DNA of 64,000 nucleotides from Agelaius tricolor (GCA_023055355.1 JALJCS010000022.1:11353501-11417500); one strand, 5' to 3'; positions 12,516 to 23,773 are shown, numbered from the stretch's first letter. Made by a program: numbers and translations. Notes: generated from the sequence alone by a model not told the origin.

Positions 12516-12857
12516 GGATTAGTGGATCAGCTAAAGTACAAACAGACGCAGCGAGGAAGGGGCGGGGGGGGCGGCGGGAGGCGCCGGGGGTGGGGACCGG
12601 CACCGGGACCGTGCGGGGCAGGGCAGGGCCGGGGCTCGGCGGGGCTCCGGGGGCGGGCAGGGGGCTTCGCGGGGCGCGGCGCCTGTTGCGCTCGGCGGCG
12701 GCCGGCGGAGGGGCGGGGAGGGCGGGCGGGCAGGAGCGGCCGCCGCCGCCGCCTTTGTTCGGCCACCCGCGCTCAGCGCGCCCGGCCCGGCCCCGCAGCA
12801 GCGCGGGCACCGCCAGCGGCCCCGGGGGACGCCCGGCCCGGCCCCCGCGCCGCGCTC

Positions 12858-12925
12858 GCATCCCGGCCCCATCCCGGCTCCATCCCGGCCCCATCCCGGC
12901 CCCATCCCGGCATCCCGGCCCCGCA
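12858..12925. repeat. Short CATCCCGGCCC tandem repeat
   Basis: Five to six imperfect units of about 12 bp (CATCCCGGCCC and variants, one CATCCCGGCTC, one shortened to CATCCCGG) lie in the downstream half of the CpG island. They account for the repeated Met-Gly-Pro-Gly-Trp-type peptides in open frames here. Confidence 0.9.
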
Positions 12926-13110
12926 GCGCGGCCGGCGGATAGAGGCCAGCGGGGATTGGGGCCAGCGGGGATGCGCGGCCCGCGCCGTTGTTGGCATCCC
13001 CGAGGCCGAGGGGCTGCGCGGACCCCGGCTCGCTGCGAGCGCGGTGTGATCGCGGCCGGGCGTTCGGCTGGGTGCGAGATAACGAGAGCGCGCTCGGCGC
13101 GCATCTGTTT

Positions 13111-13581
13111 GTATTTGTATGCCGTATTACCCCCCTAGATTTGGGAATTAGTGTTTTGACAGACGTTCTTCATCGGCTTATCACAAGAATGTGGGCAGGT
13201 GGTGATCCCATCTTTTTGTTGTATAATCATCGAGCCTCCTGCATTATATATATATCCCGTGCTTCGCAATCAGCCTGGGAAACAGTACATTCCTTTTCTA
13301 CTCAAAGCCCTTGAACCAGCTCAATTGTCCATCACAATAAATAAGCGAGCTTCGGTTTTTGTGGGTGGAATTACACGGTGAAGGGCCTAAAGATCGTGAT
13401 TCTTAGGAGCACGTTGTACGTCCTCAGTGGATGTTTACACCACGTCCATCATTTGTCCTCCCAGCACCTGCTGCCGGGGGCTGCTGCTGCTGTCCCGCAG
13501 AAGCTGGAGCCTCCCGTGGCCTCGGCTCACCAGGATTGCCCGTGGTGTCCCTGCAGAGATGGCCACAGCTGTGGCCACCCC
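13111..13581. other. Downstream flank of CpG island, unique sequence
   Basis: CpG density falls quickly and the sequence becomes AT-richer and unique. It includes TTTTGACAGACG (13154), a TGACAG-type MEIS core, and a small TATATATA run near 13246. If transcription starts near 12512 this would be leader or first-intron sequence. No convincing GTRAGT donor was found between 12520 and 13400; CAG/GTGGTG at 13198 is the best weak match. Confidence 0.35.
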
Positions 13582-14046
13582 ATGACACCCAGGCTCTGCA
13601 CGGTGTGGGTACAGCCAGGCACCTCCACGCAGATTTTAGCAAAATTCAGCAGCTTTCAGCTGGAAGATGCATCTAATTCTGCACTTTTCCCTTTGGCAAA
13701 AGTCCCTCCAAAGGGAAAACTCTGCTTGCCTGGAGGAAACCTCAACATGGAAATCGCAATTTCCGTATACTGGGACTTGTTGGATTTCCTTCATTGGCAG
13801 CACTGCTGTCAAAATATTGTGGGCAGCTCCTTTGCACGTGGGACGTGGGCTGCAGTGGATGGAGGGATTTGCACTGACCCAGGCCTTGCTCCTGGCATTG
13901 CAGTGGGGATTTCTTTACACCAGGACTCTGCTCTCTCTTTGCTTTACCCAGATTGCTGTGTTAAACATTCCACACACAATGTAGGGGGGTGCCAGGCAGG
14001 AACGCAGCAATTGCTTCCAATAAATAACCTTGGGTTCATGATGTAA
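13582..14046 (+). other. ATG-started open frame of 154 codons, probably not coding
   Basis: The frame is open from 13378, but that first codon is GTG. The first ATG is at 13582, giving 154 residues that run to the stop ending at 14046. The protein has scattered Cys, His and Trp residues, with no signal peptide, membrane helix, zinc-finger spacing or other domain that I recognise. It is the longest open frame outside repeats and GC-rich DNA, and it lies just downstream of the CpG island. I would expect roughly one such frame by chance in 64 kb, so I treat it as noncoding unless transcripts or orthologues show otherwise. Confidence 0.12.
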
Positions 14047-14429
14047 ACAAAGGCAGTGACATAAGTTGAGGCCAAAGACACAAATAATTATTTCATTACC
14101 AGAGCAATTAGGTTACAGGTTGTAAAGGAGAAAGCTCTTAAGCTACACATCTTCGAGTTTAGCAGGGGGCAATCCTCAGGCATGTGGATTTTTCTTCAAA
14201 CTATTTGGATTGCGATCGAACATTCATCAAGTGTGAAATAGCCTTTGTAATGAGATGCTCGGAAAGAAGATACACAGTGGGTTCAGTGGGAGGCCTGGAA
14301 CGACAGGGGTTTAACTTCAAATTGCAGCTTTTAAAACTTCCATTCAGCTGCTGTCCAACCTTGAAGGAGTTTCAGCTCCTCCAGTGCCTCACTGGTTTAT
14401 ATAAAATTTAGAGTGCGCTCGGAGTGGGG

Positions 14430-14826
14430 TGTTTTGGCTTCCCAGAGCTTGGGAGCAGCAGTTTTGGGAGAAGTGGAAGAATTACCAGCCCAAGAGGACG
14501 ATTGTTCTGCTGTGTGCAGGCACAGACCAGACCTCTCCTCTGCCCTCTTTCCTGCAGGTTGTTTCTAGATTTTGCCCAGCTTCTGGGCAGATGTTCCAGG
14601 CAGTATGCTGTTACTGAAAAGGAAGGCTGCACACATCTCTGAGGCACCCAAGCTTATGGACTAACTGGGGGTGGCTGTGCTGATAATCCCTGCTAGGACA
14701 AAAACAGTCCTGAAAATGTGGCTGCTGAGGGGTGCCTGCAAAGCAAATCCAAGCTGTTCCTCAATTCTATTTATTTTAATTTATCAGTAGCTGTACTTAA
14801 AAGTTCCTGCTAACAATTAGCGACCA
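14430..14826. mobile_element. 397-bp duplicated element, copy 1 (possible solo LTR)
   Basis: This is nearly identical to 17530-17926: about seven substitutions and two single-base indels by eye, so about 98% identity. It starts TGTTTTGGCT and ends TAGCGACCA, so both ends fit TG...CA. No matching direct repeat flanks this copy (AGTGGGG on the left, AGCTCTT on the right). It contains two splice-acceptor-like stretches (CTTTCCTGCAG and TTGTTTCTAG) and an open frame of about 60 codons that is also open in copy 2. I do not recognise the family. Confidence 0.6.
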
Positions 14827-15339
14827 AGCTCTTCCAGCATAATTTTTCATGAAATCAAACAAACCCTTAAAAATGCACTTCCTACAATTCCCTCCCGTAT
14901 GAGAACTGGGTGTTTGGGTGCAGGATTTGCCCCTTTTCCCTGCCAGGTGAGCCAGGGCTCACCTCCCTTGCTGGAACAATGATGCTCACCCAGTGTTGCC
15001 CCTAAAACATAACAAAAAGTTTGCAGCTCCTCTGTCTGTACTGGTTCTATTTGATGAATTTGACTTTTTTTTTTTTTTAGTAAAGGGTGACAAGCTTCTC
15101 TTGTGGATGACTTGTTTTCCCTGAGCAGGGGATTCAGGGGAGTGGTGATGTTGGGATATTGTCTCCTGGGCAATATCCTGGACCCATGTGCTGGCTCTGA
15201 GCAGCTGAGCACCCATCACACGAGCAGGAGCACAATCACACTTTGCCTCCACACTTCAGCCTGGGAGCAGCACCTCCTGCTGCACTGCTACGGCTCAAGG
15301 AACTAAAATAATAATACTAATAAATAAAATTTACAGCCT
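14827..15339. other. Unique noncoding sequence
   Basis: This lies between the two 397-bp copies. It has a T-run near 15066-15079 and AATAATAATACTAATAAATAAA near 15306-15328. There are no retroviral gag, pol or env open frames, which argues against a provirus bounded by the two copies. Confidence 0.5.
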
Positions 15340-15660
15340 GCTTTTCATAAAAGGGTTGATTTGCAGATGCAAATGCAGGCCTTGATCCTGCAAAGACGAC
15401 ACTCCTGCGTCGCTTTTATGCAGCGCGAGGAGTCGCGGTGACTTCAGCTGGATGACTCTCAGTGCATAAATTTCATCTCTCTCCCTGCAGATTTAGAGTA
15501 TCTGTTGACTAGAATAGACCAGTTATTTTACTGCTCCAAGTGTTTGTGCAACTTAGTTCCTTGGTGCTAGGCAGGAACAGGCAGACACAAATCCTGCCGG
15601 GATCCTTCTGAGCTGCATTTGGTCGTTGGAAATGAGATTTGGACGTGAGGAGCGCCAAGT
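15340..15660. promoter_or_regulatory. Candidate conserved noncoding element
   Basis: This is a non-repetitive block with locally raised CpG (GACGACACTCCTGCGTCGC, GCAGCGCGAGGAGTCGCGG at 15393-15437) in AT-richer surroundings, followed by TGCATAAATTTCATC. Isolated CpG retained outside an island often goes with functional constraint. Conservation itself cannot be seen from one sequence. Confidence 0.3.
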
Positions 15661-17522
15661 ATCCAGCACCAATGTCAATACCCCATTTATTTTTTACCAG
15701 TTTTTAAAAGGGAACTGGTTTGGAGCAGATATGCTGGCTAGGTTATAATGGATAATCATTGCAATGATTGAGAAGGTGCTCATGGTTTTTTTAAAGGTGG
15801 GTGGCAGGAAACACTTGTTTTCTAGAAATGTAAGTCAAGAGTTGGGTTCATCTGGCTGTAATACAACTCCAATAAGCAGGAATATGAGTACAGTAAGGCA
15901 TTTTCCTTAAAGGCTTTTGTGGGTGTAAATTTTGAGAAATGGAGAAATGGGCTGATTTATTTTCCCACATACTCCACTTTTAATATCAGCACCCTATTTT
16001 AACTTGAAAATGCATTGAAAGAAGCATATCCTTCATTTCACTCCTGTGATTGATGCAAACCAAGAGATGGATTAGTTCCAAAACATATTTGGTAAACTGT
16101 TCTGGGCCTGAGAATTCAGAAGCAGCGTTGTTTTTCGCATAGTTTTGATCTCGCACCAGACTGACATGAGTGAATAAGCACCATCAAGAACAATTACTTC
16201 TAGTGGGCAGCCAAAATTCCAGCATTTGGTATCAGTCTTGTGAAAGCAAGTTCATTAGGAGGATGGTTCACATCACTTTTTATATTATTTACTGCAAGGA
16301 TGTCATCCAGTGTGAGGGATTGTGCCAGTAGAAAAAAATTGCTCTTAAAGGCAGTGTATTATCTTAGATCAGCAGCTTCCCTCTCCATTTTAGGATCAAT
16401 TTTTAGAATTTAATTACTGTAACACTATTTTTTACACGTTTAAAAGGTTTTCAACCCAGACTTGGAGTTTCATACCATAACAGTAACTTAACACAAGTGA
16501 AAAGAACTCATTCATGCCACAAGCTCTGGGTGGGAGCCCAGGAAAAGAGGGTAGATGCATTTATCTTTTTTTTGCTTTCTGCTTTTAAAGCAGAAAAGTG
16601 AATCTTGCTTGTCATCATAAAAAAGAAACCACCAAGGCAGATTTCAATGGGGAAGTTGCCAGGAATAACAGTTCTCAGTATTCCATGGGAGTACCTCAAG
16701 TGGATTCCTTATGGGAGATGACCCTCATTTGTACTCTTGCCTTGGTGCTTGAAGTGCTGGGTTCCCCATTTGTGATCCCACACTGCTGTGGGTGGTCAGT
16801 GTGCTCCATAAGGGTCCTGAAACCCCAAGTCTTCCTCAGTCCTGCCCTTCCTGCCCTCTGCCTCTGGGAGCAGGACTTGCACATCCCTGGTGATGTCCTG
16901 CGGCGGGGACCCGGACTTTGAGCTCCTGCTTGGAAAAGTGTGGGTTATTTGCAGCCTGGGCAGAAACTCTCTCAGCTCCCCCTAATTTTGAAAGAAAACC
17001 AAGCCCACTAAAAAAAAAAAAATTAAAAACAAAATAGCAGTTTGTGCTCAGCTGCTGCTGCAAGTGCCTCCAGGAGCAGTTGGCTCCTCTGGGCCCCGGC
17101 CACGCGCTCCCACCCTCCCTGCTCCTCCTGCTGCCAGCACCAGCATTTGTGCAGCTGCAAGGTGAAGTGGATCAGGGAATGGATCCAGCTGAACACTAAT
17201 CCTGGGAAAGAGGGGGGGAGTGAGGAAAAAAAAAAAAAGCTTATTTTCAGCTGGATGTGTTGCCCAGGCTGGTTCTGCTTTCAGCCTCGTGGGACACGCC
17301 AGGAGAGGCTGCGGTGGGAGGAAGGAGCAGGGCTGGGTTTGAGGCAGCACTGAGGAGCATTTGTCAGGCTGTGACCTCGTGTTAATGTATTACTGTGCCC
17401 ATGCCCCGTGCAGGGGAGGTGACAGAAGCATGACGCTGCATTCTGCAGGATCTGGGGGAGAAAAGGCTCCCATGGAGTTCGTGTTTCTCCTTTAGATGCA
17501 GGGATGTTGTTGTGGTGGGGAG
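15661..17522. other. Unique noncoding sequence
   Basis: The stretch is AT-rich up to about 16500, then of mixed composition. There are A-runs at 17011-17023 and 17225-17237. Open frames are short and unrecognised. There is no exon or retroposon that I can name. Confidence 0.45.
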
Positions 17523-17933
17523 ACAAGCGTGTTTTGGCTTCCCAGAGCTTGGGAGCAGCAGTTTTGGGACAAGTGGAAGAATTACCAGCCCAAGAGGACG
17601 ATTGTTCTGCTATGTGCAGGCACAGACCAGAGCTCTCCTCTGCCCTCTTTCCTACAGGTTGTTTCTAGATTTCGCCCAGCTTCTGGGCAGATGTTCCAGG
17701 CAGTATGCTGTTACTGAAAAGGAAGGCTGCACACATCTCTGAGGCACCCAAGCTTATGGACTAACTGGGGGTGGCTGTGCTGATAATCCCTGCTAGGACA
17801 AAAACAGTCCTGAAAATGTGGCTGCTGAGGGGTGCCTGCAAAGCAAATCCAGCTGTTCCTTAATTCTATTTATTTTAATTTATCAGTAGCTGTACTTAAA
17901 AGTTCCTGCTAACAATTAGGGACCCAACAAGCG
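17523..17933. mobile_element. 397-bp duplicated element, copy 2, with 7-bp flanking direct repeat
   Basis: The element body spans 17530-17926 and runs TGTTTTGG...GACCCA. It is bounded by the direct repeat ACAAGCG at 17523-17529 and again at 17927-17933. Precise TG...CA ends plus a short target-site duplication are the signature of an LTR inserted by a retroviral-type integrase. With no internal region present, this would be a solo LTR. A 7-bp duplication is unusual, since 4-6 bp is typical for vertebrate ERVs. No clear TATA box plus AATAAA pair is visible on the plus strand; the minus strand has AATAAA within 70 bp of one end. An uncharacterised non-LTR or DNA element is possible. It has no coding capacity. 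Confidence 0.65.
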
Positions 17934-20036
17934 TGGGTTGGCAGGGAATGGGGTACCCACACATCATATCAGAATTTATTAATCCTTTCCTAGCTACAAC
18001 TGCAGCAACAAGTGGGCTGTAAGACCAGCAAAACACCTGGGATCCCTAATACAATATATAAAACAATTTAGTTCAGCACTACATTGATTGTAGTAGTAGC
18101 AGTGGTGTTGTAATCTGGGCTCGGCATCGTGCTTTCCTCACATCAAATTAAATATGGATTTTGACTGATTCCCACAAAGTCGCACAAATTTAGGGGCTGG
18201 GTGATGTTTTATATAATATGTTGGTGATATCCCTTCTTGGAAAATTTATTCCCATTGAGAAAGAGAAAGAGTTCCATGCTGAGAACTCTTGAATTGAATT
18301 GATGATTAGAACGAGGCAATACATATTACTTCTGCCCTGCTACAGCCACTGAATTCAAATCGGTGGGAAATTCTCAAATCCATTTCCCTTTGCAAACATG
18401 AGCAAAAGGATGCCAACATACAATAAAATTCTCTTTTCATAATCCTGTTGTGGGTTTGTTTTTTTTTTGTTACCCCTGCATGTGTATGAAATCATTATGC
18501 AGAACTGTTGGGGTATTTTTATTCCCATTTTCTTCCGCTTATATTCTTAAGCGAGGAATTACAAGGCTGGAGAAAAGCCTCGCAGAGTGCATGCACATTT
18601 GTACACCCCTTCCATAAAACATCTTAATGTCATCACTGCATGAGCAGAATTGTTCTGCTGATAGAACACAGGGCTGATGTTTAATCTTTCCAGGAAAGTT
18701 TAATGAAAGGTGCTTGAATCAATCTGTCTGGTTTAAAGTTTGAAGGGCACTTGGATGCCCTAATTTGATGTATGTGCCAGGTGTTTCTAAACAAATAGTT
18801 ATCAGATAAAGACACTTCCTGCTCCCTCTCCCTTATCATGGACTTCCTCAACCTTTACCTTCCATAAACTCCAGCTTCTTTCAATGGCCTCTGTTTCCAG
18901 CATCCTGTAATATCTTAATGGGGAGCTCTACAGCACCAGCCTCTAATTCTATACTTGTTATTGTTTTGTAAATCAGTTATGGGTTGATTTAACATTTTAA
19001 TGTCGACAGAAAAGAGTCTAGTTTCAAAATGAAAGGGTGGATTGGGCATTCCAGACACTGGGAATGCTCCTGCAGGGGCATTGCTGGTGTTTGGAGTGAG
19101 TGAAACGTGGGCTCGTGTTCCTCAGCCCTGATTCACGGAGCCTTATTCTATCTGTCACTCACTGTTTGAATTACAGTCACGCCTGGGGCATCATCTGAGA
19201 TCTGTCTGCAAAAGAGCTGGCCAAAGGGGCTATGACAGATGTCTGAAACCCTCAAGGGTGTGGGAGAGGGAATAGGGAACGAGGATGGATTCTTATAACA
19301 CAGGAATATATCAATTCACCATTACATATCACCTTTTATATCTGAGCGTCTTTTCTCGTGGTACAAAATTAAATAGTGCACCCAAAATGCTGTGGACCCA
19401 AATCAGCTCATGGGGGTGAAATAATCTTGTCTACAGGTCCATCAGGGGTTACTGCCCAGGGCTACCCAGGCACAGTCTCTGGGTTCATGCTGTTGGGAGC
19501 TGGAAGGGATATTTCTGTTTCTCAGACTTTGCCCTGGGGCAGAGACAAGGGCTGGGGCAAGGCTGAGCAAAGCTGGCCCAGCCAGCAGCTCTGACCTTGT
19601 CCTCCTTGTGCTGGCTGTCCTTGGGAAGATCATCCCAGTCCCACATCACCTGCAGGCTGGTGGGTCAGAGAGGTACCTGGGGAGCAGAGATGAAGTGCAG
19701 AGTCCCTGGGCAGGGCAGGAGAAGCTGCTTCCCGGCCAGCATCCTCCTCAGCAGAGCCTGCAGCCTCCTATGCTAATTAGGAACTTACTGGCATAAAACT
19801 GAAGCAGTGCAGCCCTGCACGAGGCTCCCCAAGGATTTGAGTGCCTGGAAGGCATAAGTTGCATTTCATTGATAGTACAATTGTGTCTTAAATCTCTGTG
19901 GTCACCAGAGATGTAGCGAGCGTGGTGTGAGCGAGGGAGCGAGCGAGGGAAATGCAGATAAGGCAGGGTTGGTACACAAGTACAAAGGGGGCTGAGCTGG
20001 GTGAGCCTTGTACCCTCCAAACTGGCCTTGTACATC
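17934..20036. promoter_or_regulatory. Unique sequence with enhancer-like blocks
   Basis: The stretch 18000-19350 is AT-rich and unique, free of transposons, with motif-like words such as ATTAAATATGG, TTAAGCGAGGAATTAC and ATTGTTCTGC. It resembles conserved noncoding DNA near developmental genes. A GCGAG-rich patch (GAGCGAGGGAGCGAGCGAGG) lies at about 19920-19950. No gene was recognised. Confidence 0.25.
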
Positions 20037-20072
20037 CTTGTTTGGATGGCCTTGTACTGCCATCCAAACAAG
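20037..20072. repeat. Perfect 13-bp inverted repeat (hairpin)
   Basis: The arm CTTGTTTGGATGG (20037-20049) is followed by a 10-base loop and its exact reverse complement CCATCCAAACAAG (20060-20072). The loop begins CCTTGTAC. The word CCTTGTAC also occurs at 20006 and 20026, just upstream, so the area has a history of local duplication. Confidence 0.9.
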
Positions 20073-21100
20073 CCAGGGCCACCCAGCACAGGCACCATCA
20101 CCAGGTGGGACTGGCACTGGATCTGGCTGGGAATTTAGAAAAGGAACATTGTCCCAGAGGTCACTTGGGTGTTTGGGAGTGATTCTGCATGGGCAGCAAA
20201 GCTACCTGCACTCAGCCTTCCAGTTCTGCACTTGGACTGAAGGGTTTCTCATGGGGAAACAAAGCCCTGTAGCCAAATCTCAGGCAGCCCTGCCAAAAGC
20301 TGCTCATCACCAGCTTAATTCAGAGCCACAGAATCACAGAGCAGCCTGAGCTGTTGTGAGTGTTGAAGCAAAGGACAATCCACCTGGAAACAGCAACTGT
20401 CACCACAGTGACTGCTACAGAGAGGGTTTTTGGGTTTTTAAACGGAAGCATTTATACATTGGAAGTCCTATTTTGATATTACACTGGTGTAAACATGTCC
20501 TGTACCATCTTGCCTGTTTTCCTTTCCAAACTGGAAGAAGCTGCACTGGTGTCTGCATTTCTTTTAGCAACTGAATTGTGTCCCCAGGAGGATTTTTGCT
20601 GCTTTAACAGCAGCATTATCAAAGCAACAGACTTTCATGGTGAAGACCAGTCCTTGGTTTCTAAGTAAGCATTCTCACTTCTTACTTGGCAGTAAACAAG
20701 CTGTAGGAATTGGATTCTTTAAAGAGAAAGATAAAAGGCACAGAAGATCTGGTGTCTTACATTCCTATTTCCTGAATAAACTTTAGAACACGGCAGCCAG
20801 AGAAATCAGACAATGATTAAAGTTTGAAAAGATTTCTAAGATGCCTTCAATCTTTGCCATTAAATCCTCAGGAAACCTCAATTTCCAGGATCTGTGGTCA
20901 CAAAAAAAAAAAATCTCCAAAACACAGAGACAGGATGGATGCTCCTGTTTGTTCCAGCATCTTTTTGAAATGCCCACGATGCAACCAACTTTCTGCTGCC
21001 TTTAAGTACATAACATCTTCTCCCATGGTCTGGGAGAGATTCCAGGATGAGAAGTTTCTGATCCTGTTCTGAGAAGCACTATGTATTCCATGGTGACAGC
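20073..21100. other. Unique noncoding sequence
   Basis: There is no gene or long repeat. 'CACAGAATCACAGAGCAGCC' at 20328-20347 resembles the tip of a CR1 antisense tail, but the similarity stops at once. Confidence 0.45.
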
Positions 21101-21665
21101 TAATATAATATAATATAATATAATATAATATAATATAATATAATATAATACGATGTAATATAATATGATATATAATATATAATATAATGTAATATAATAC
21201 ATATATTGCATTATATATATTATACATTATATATAATACATAATATATAAAATATATTAATATAGGTAATAGATATTAACATATTAACATTTATATCTAT
21301 TCATATTAATATATAAATAATATATTCATATAAATAAATAGTATAAATATATTATATTCCTATATAATATATAATATGTATATAATATATAATATAATAC
21401 ATATATTGCATATATATGTATTGCATATATATTGCATATATTGCATATATATTGCATACATATATTGCATATATAATATATAATATAATACATATATTGC
21501 ATTATATATATATAAATATAATTGCAATATAATAGATATAATGCAATATATTGAAGGTACCACAATTTATATTAATTCTATTCTATTCTATTAATAGAAA
21601 ATATTAGCTATTTTTATGATATATATAATATATTATATACTTTATATATATATATATAATGCAAT
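21101..21665. repeat. AT-rich microsatellite block (TAATA pentamers and degenerate TA repeats)
   Basis: The block opens with about ten TAATA units (21101-21150) and continues as diverged TATA/ATATAATA repeats for about 500 bp. Within it are ATATTGCAT-type units (21395-21495). A related motif, ATGCAAT-TATTG-GGTACCA, appears twice (near 21541 and 21659), showing segmental duplication. The whole block can form cruciform or unwound DNA. The Tyr/Ile-rich open frames on the minus strand are artefacts of the repeat. Confidence 0.95.
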
Positions 21666-23773
21666 GTATTGCAGGTACCAGCTCTGTGTGTAGACTGTTC
21701 TAGTTTGGGGTTTTTCCTTGTCTGGAACACACCTTTCTTTTCCTCCTGCTTCCCTGTATGAGCTCTGCTCAATCCCTTTGTATTTCCAAGGTTTTTGATG
21801 AGTGCATCCAGCACCACGAGGAAGAGCCCTGGGAGGTGCAGCAGTGCTTGGGTGGGAATCTGAGCTGCAGGCAGATCTCCCAGACCAGAATTCCATGCAG
21901 TGCTCTCTCCAAACACACATTTTGGTGTGACCATTTCCACAAACAGGCAGCAGTGGGGACAGCTGCTCTCCTTGGGAAAGCAAGCAGAAGCCTGCACTAG
22001 CCAGGCTCAAAAAATCTGAAATACTTTGACAAGTGAAGAGGATTTTCCAATTGCCATTAATGCCGTTTTCTAAGGAAATTTTAGTTCATGGAATGAGTAA
22101 TCTCATGGAACAGTCAGGTGCCTAAAGGGGCTGAGTCTGGAGGGGTTCTTGTTGAGAAGCTGGGGAGCAGCAGCAGCAGCAGCAATGCCCCTGAGGCTCT
22201 CAGCAGTGTGAGCAAACAGGATTTTATAAAGCACAAATGCAGTGTGATTTCCAGAATAAACTTTCCTCTGTGCCTCTGAGAAGTCTGTTGGGTATGGATC
22301 CTGAGCTAAGCAGTTGCTCATTACTGGAATTAACTCATCCTGCCTTTATTGCTGTGCAGCAGCAAGTATGGGAATAACTCCTGTGAACAGCTCAGCCTAA
22401 ACTAAAATCCTGGGAAATGGTTTTGGGTAGGGCCAAGGTTTTGTTTAAACAAATAAACAGAAAGTACAAAAAGGAAAGAACTACTCAGAGCCACCCCCAA
22501 AGGGATTGTGTCGTGCAAACCAACGTTGGCATTCATCCTCTGCAGGTTTTTATCTAATTTAGATAAATATCTAAATCAAATTTCATTTGCAAAACAAAAA
22601 GAGGCACTTAATCTAGAAAATATCAAACTGGGAAACTGGGAAACTTTTTCATTTGGGGCTTTTATTCTACAGGAGGCTATTTCCTGAAATCGTGATGAAT
22701 TTGCAAATAGTTTCAGCTGTCCCAAAATTACACTTTTCAGCAAACAGCTACTTGTCTGATGAAAATCACTCAGCTGTTACCAAGGTCTTGGCTAGCTCTG
22801 GCTGTTACATTTCCAATGGGATTTTGCTACAACAGTTAAGCAGGAGCAGCTTGGGAGTTTAAATATGGATAATTCCCCCCCCCGCCCCATCCTGTTGCAA
22901 CCTCTGCAGCTTCAGCTTTTCCCTGGCTCCAGCGTCCTGGGGATGTGCACAGGGATGGCAGCAACTGATCCTGGAGCATCCTTCAGGAGGCAGCAAGGAC
23001 AAGGTGCAGCATTTGGGATCAATTCCAAAGGAGTTTCAAAGTGTAATTTGGAGAGGGAGGGCAGGAGGGAGAGCCCAGGTGGAGCTGGGCAGGGCTGGAG
23101 GATCTCTGTGGGAAGAGCAGAATCCTGGCAGCTCCTGGCTGCCAGATATCAAATATAAATGTTATCTGGTGAGGGAGGCTGGGAAAGAAAAAAAAAAAGC
23201 TTTAAAATCCAGTTTTACACACATTGTGTTTTGAGTAAATATTATTTTAGCTATCTAAAGTATTCAAACTAATCATGGCAGTTTCCTTTAATGCCTGCCA
23301 TTCCAGGCACAAGGTTTATTTACTGTAATGTAATACATCTTGAGGGAATGTCGTATGCAGATATTAGCAATTAACTCATTAATCTAAAAATCACAATTCT
23401 TGCAATTAATAGAGCACTGCACAGTCACTCTAATTACAAATTCTGCATAAAAGGCCAGTCTCACAGGGAACATGTAGCCTCCTAATTAGCCAAGATTTCA
23501 AAGGCAGACAGAAAATTGAGATGTTGAGGGTCAGGGAGGGAAAAATGTGACTACAGTGCACTGTGAGCATGTGTGACAAGCAGAGCATGGAGAGTTTCTG
23601 TGTGGGGTGCCACTCACCTGCCCAGCACAGGATTTTGGATTTTTGGGGAGGCACCACGAGGTCCTGTGGCTCCTCCAGCCAGGCACTTCCCAAACTTTTG
23701 CAGGGCACTGGGACAGAGAAGGCTGAGAAAGGCACTGCTTTATGTGCTGGGCACCCAGGGCCACGCTGGGGCT
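21666..23773. other. Unique noncoding sequence
   Basis: This contains a (CAG)6 run at 22166-22184 and AT-rich unique DNA at 22400-22870 and 23220-23520, including paired ATCTAAATCAAAT words near 22570. No exon or named transposon was recognised. Confidence 0.45.

Larger units (their letters stand above)
11160..13110. promoter_or_regulatory. CpG island
   Basis: This is by far the densest CpG stretch in the window. Dense blocks lie at about 11170-11280, 11440-11660, 11740-11960, 12030-12130, 12240-12310 and 12530-13110, with GC-box-like words (GGGGCGGG near 12560 and 12710). In vertebrates such an island nearly always marks a transcription start, often of a developmental or housekeeping gene. 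No start-codon exon of a known family could be recognised on either strand, so the first exon is probably untranslated, or the gene body lies outside the recognisable part. Long open frames across the island on both strands (Pro/Arg/Gly-rich) are what GC-rich DNA gives by chance. Confidence 0.85.

Noticed and set aside
12100..13104. 334-codon minus-strand open frame across the CpG island
   Set aside because: The Arg/Pro/Gly-rich and poly-Lys composition follows directly from GC-rich DNA and poly-T tracts; no motif of a known protein, and competing long frames exist on the other strand.
13378..13581. N-terminal extension of the 154-codon frame
   Set aside because: The first codon is GTG, which is not a normal initiation codon in a vertebrate nuclear gene; the first ATG is at 13582.
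14827..17529. Possible provirus between the two 397-bp copies
   Set aside because: No gag, pol or env frames, no primer-binding site or polypurine tract was seen, and copy 2 has its own flanking duplication, so the copies are separate.
20328..20347. CACAGAATCACAGAG word resembling a CR1 tail
   Set aside because: Similarity ends within 20 bases; too short to call an element.
21002..21565. Tyr/Ile-rich minus-strand open frames
   Set aside because: Pure translation of the TAATA/TATA microsatellite.
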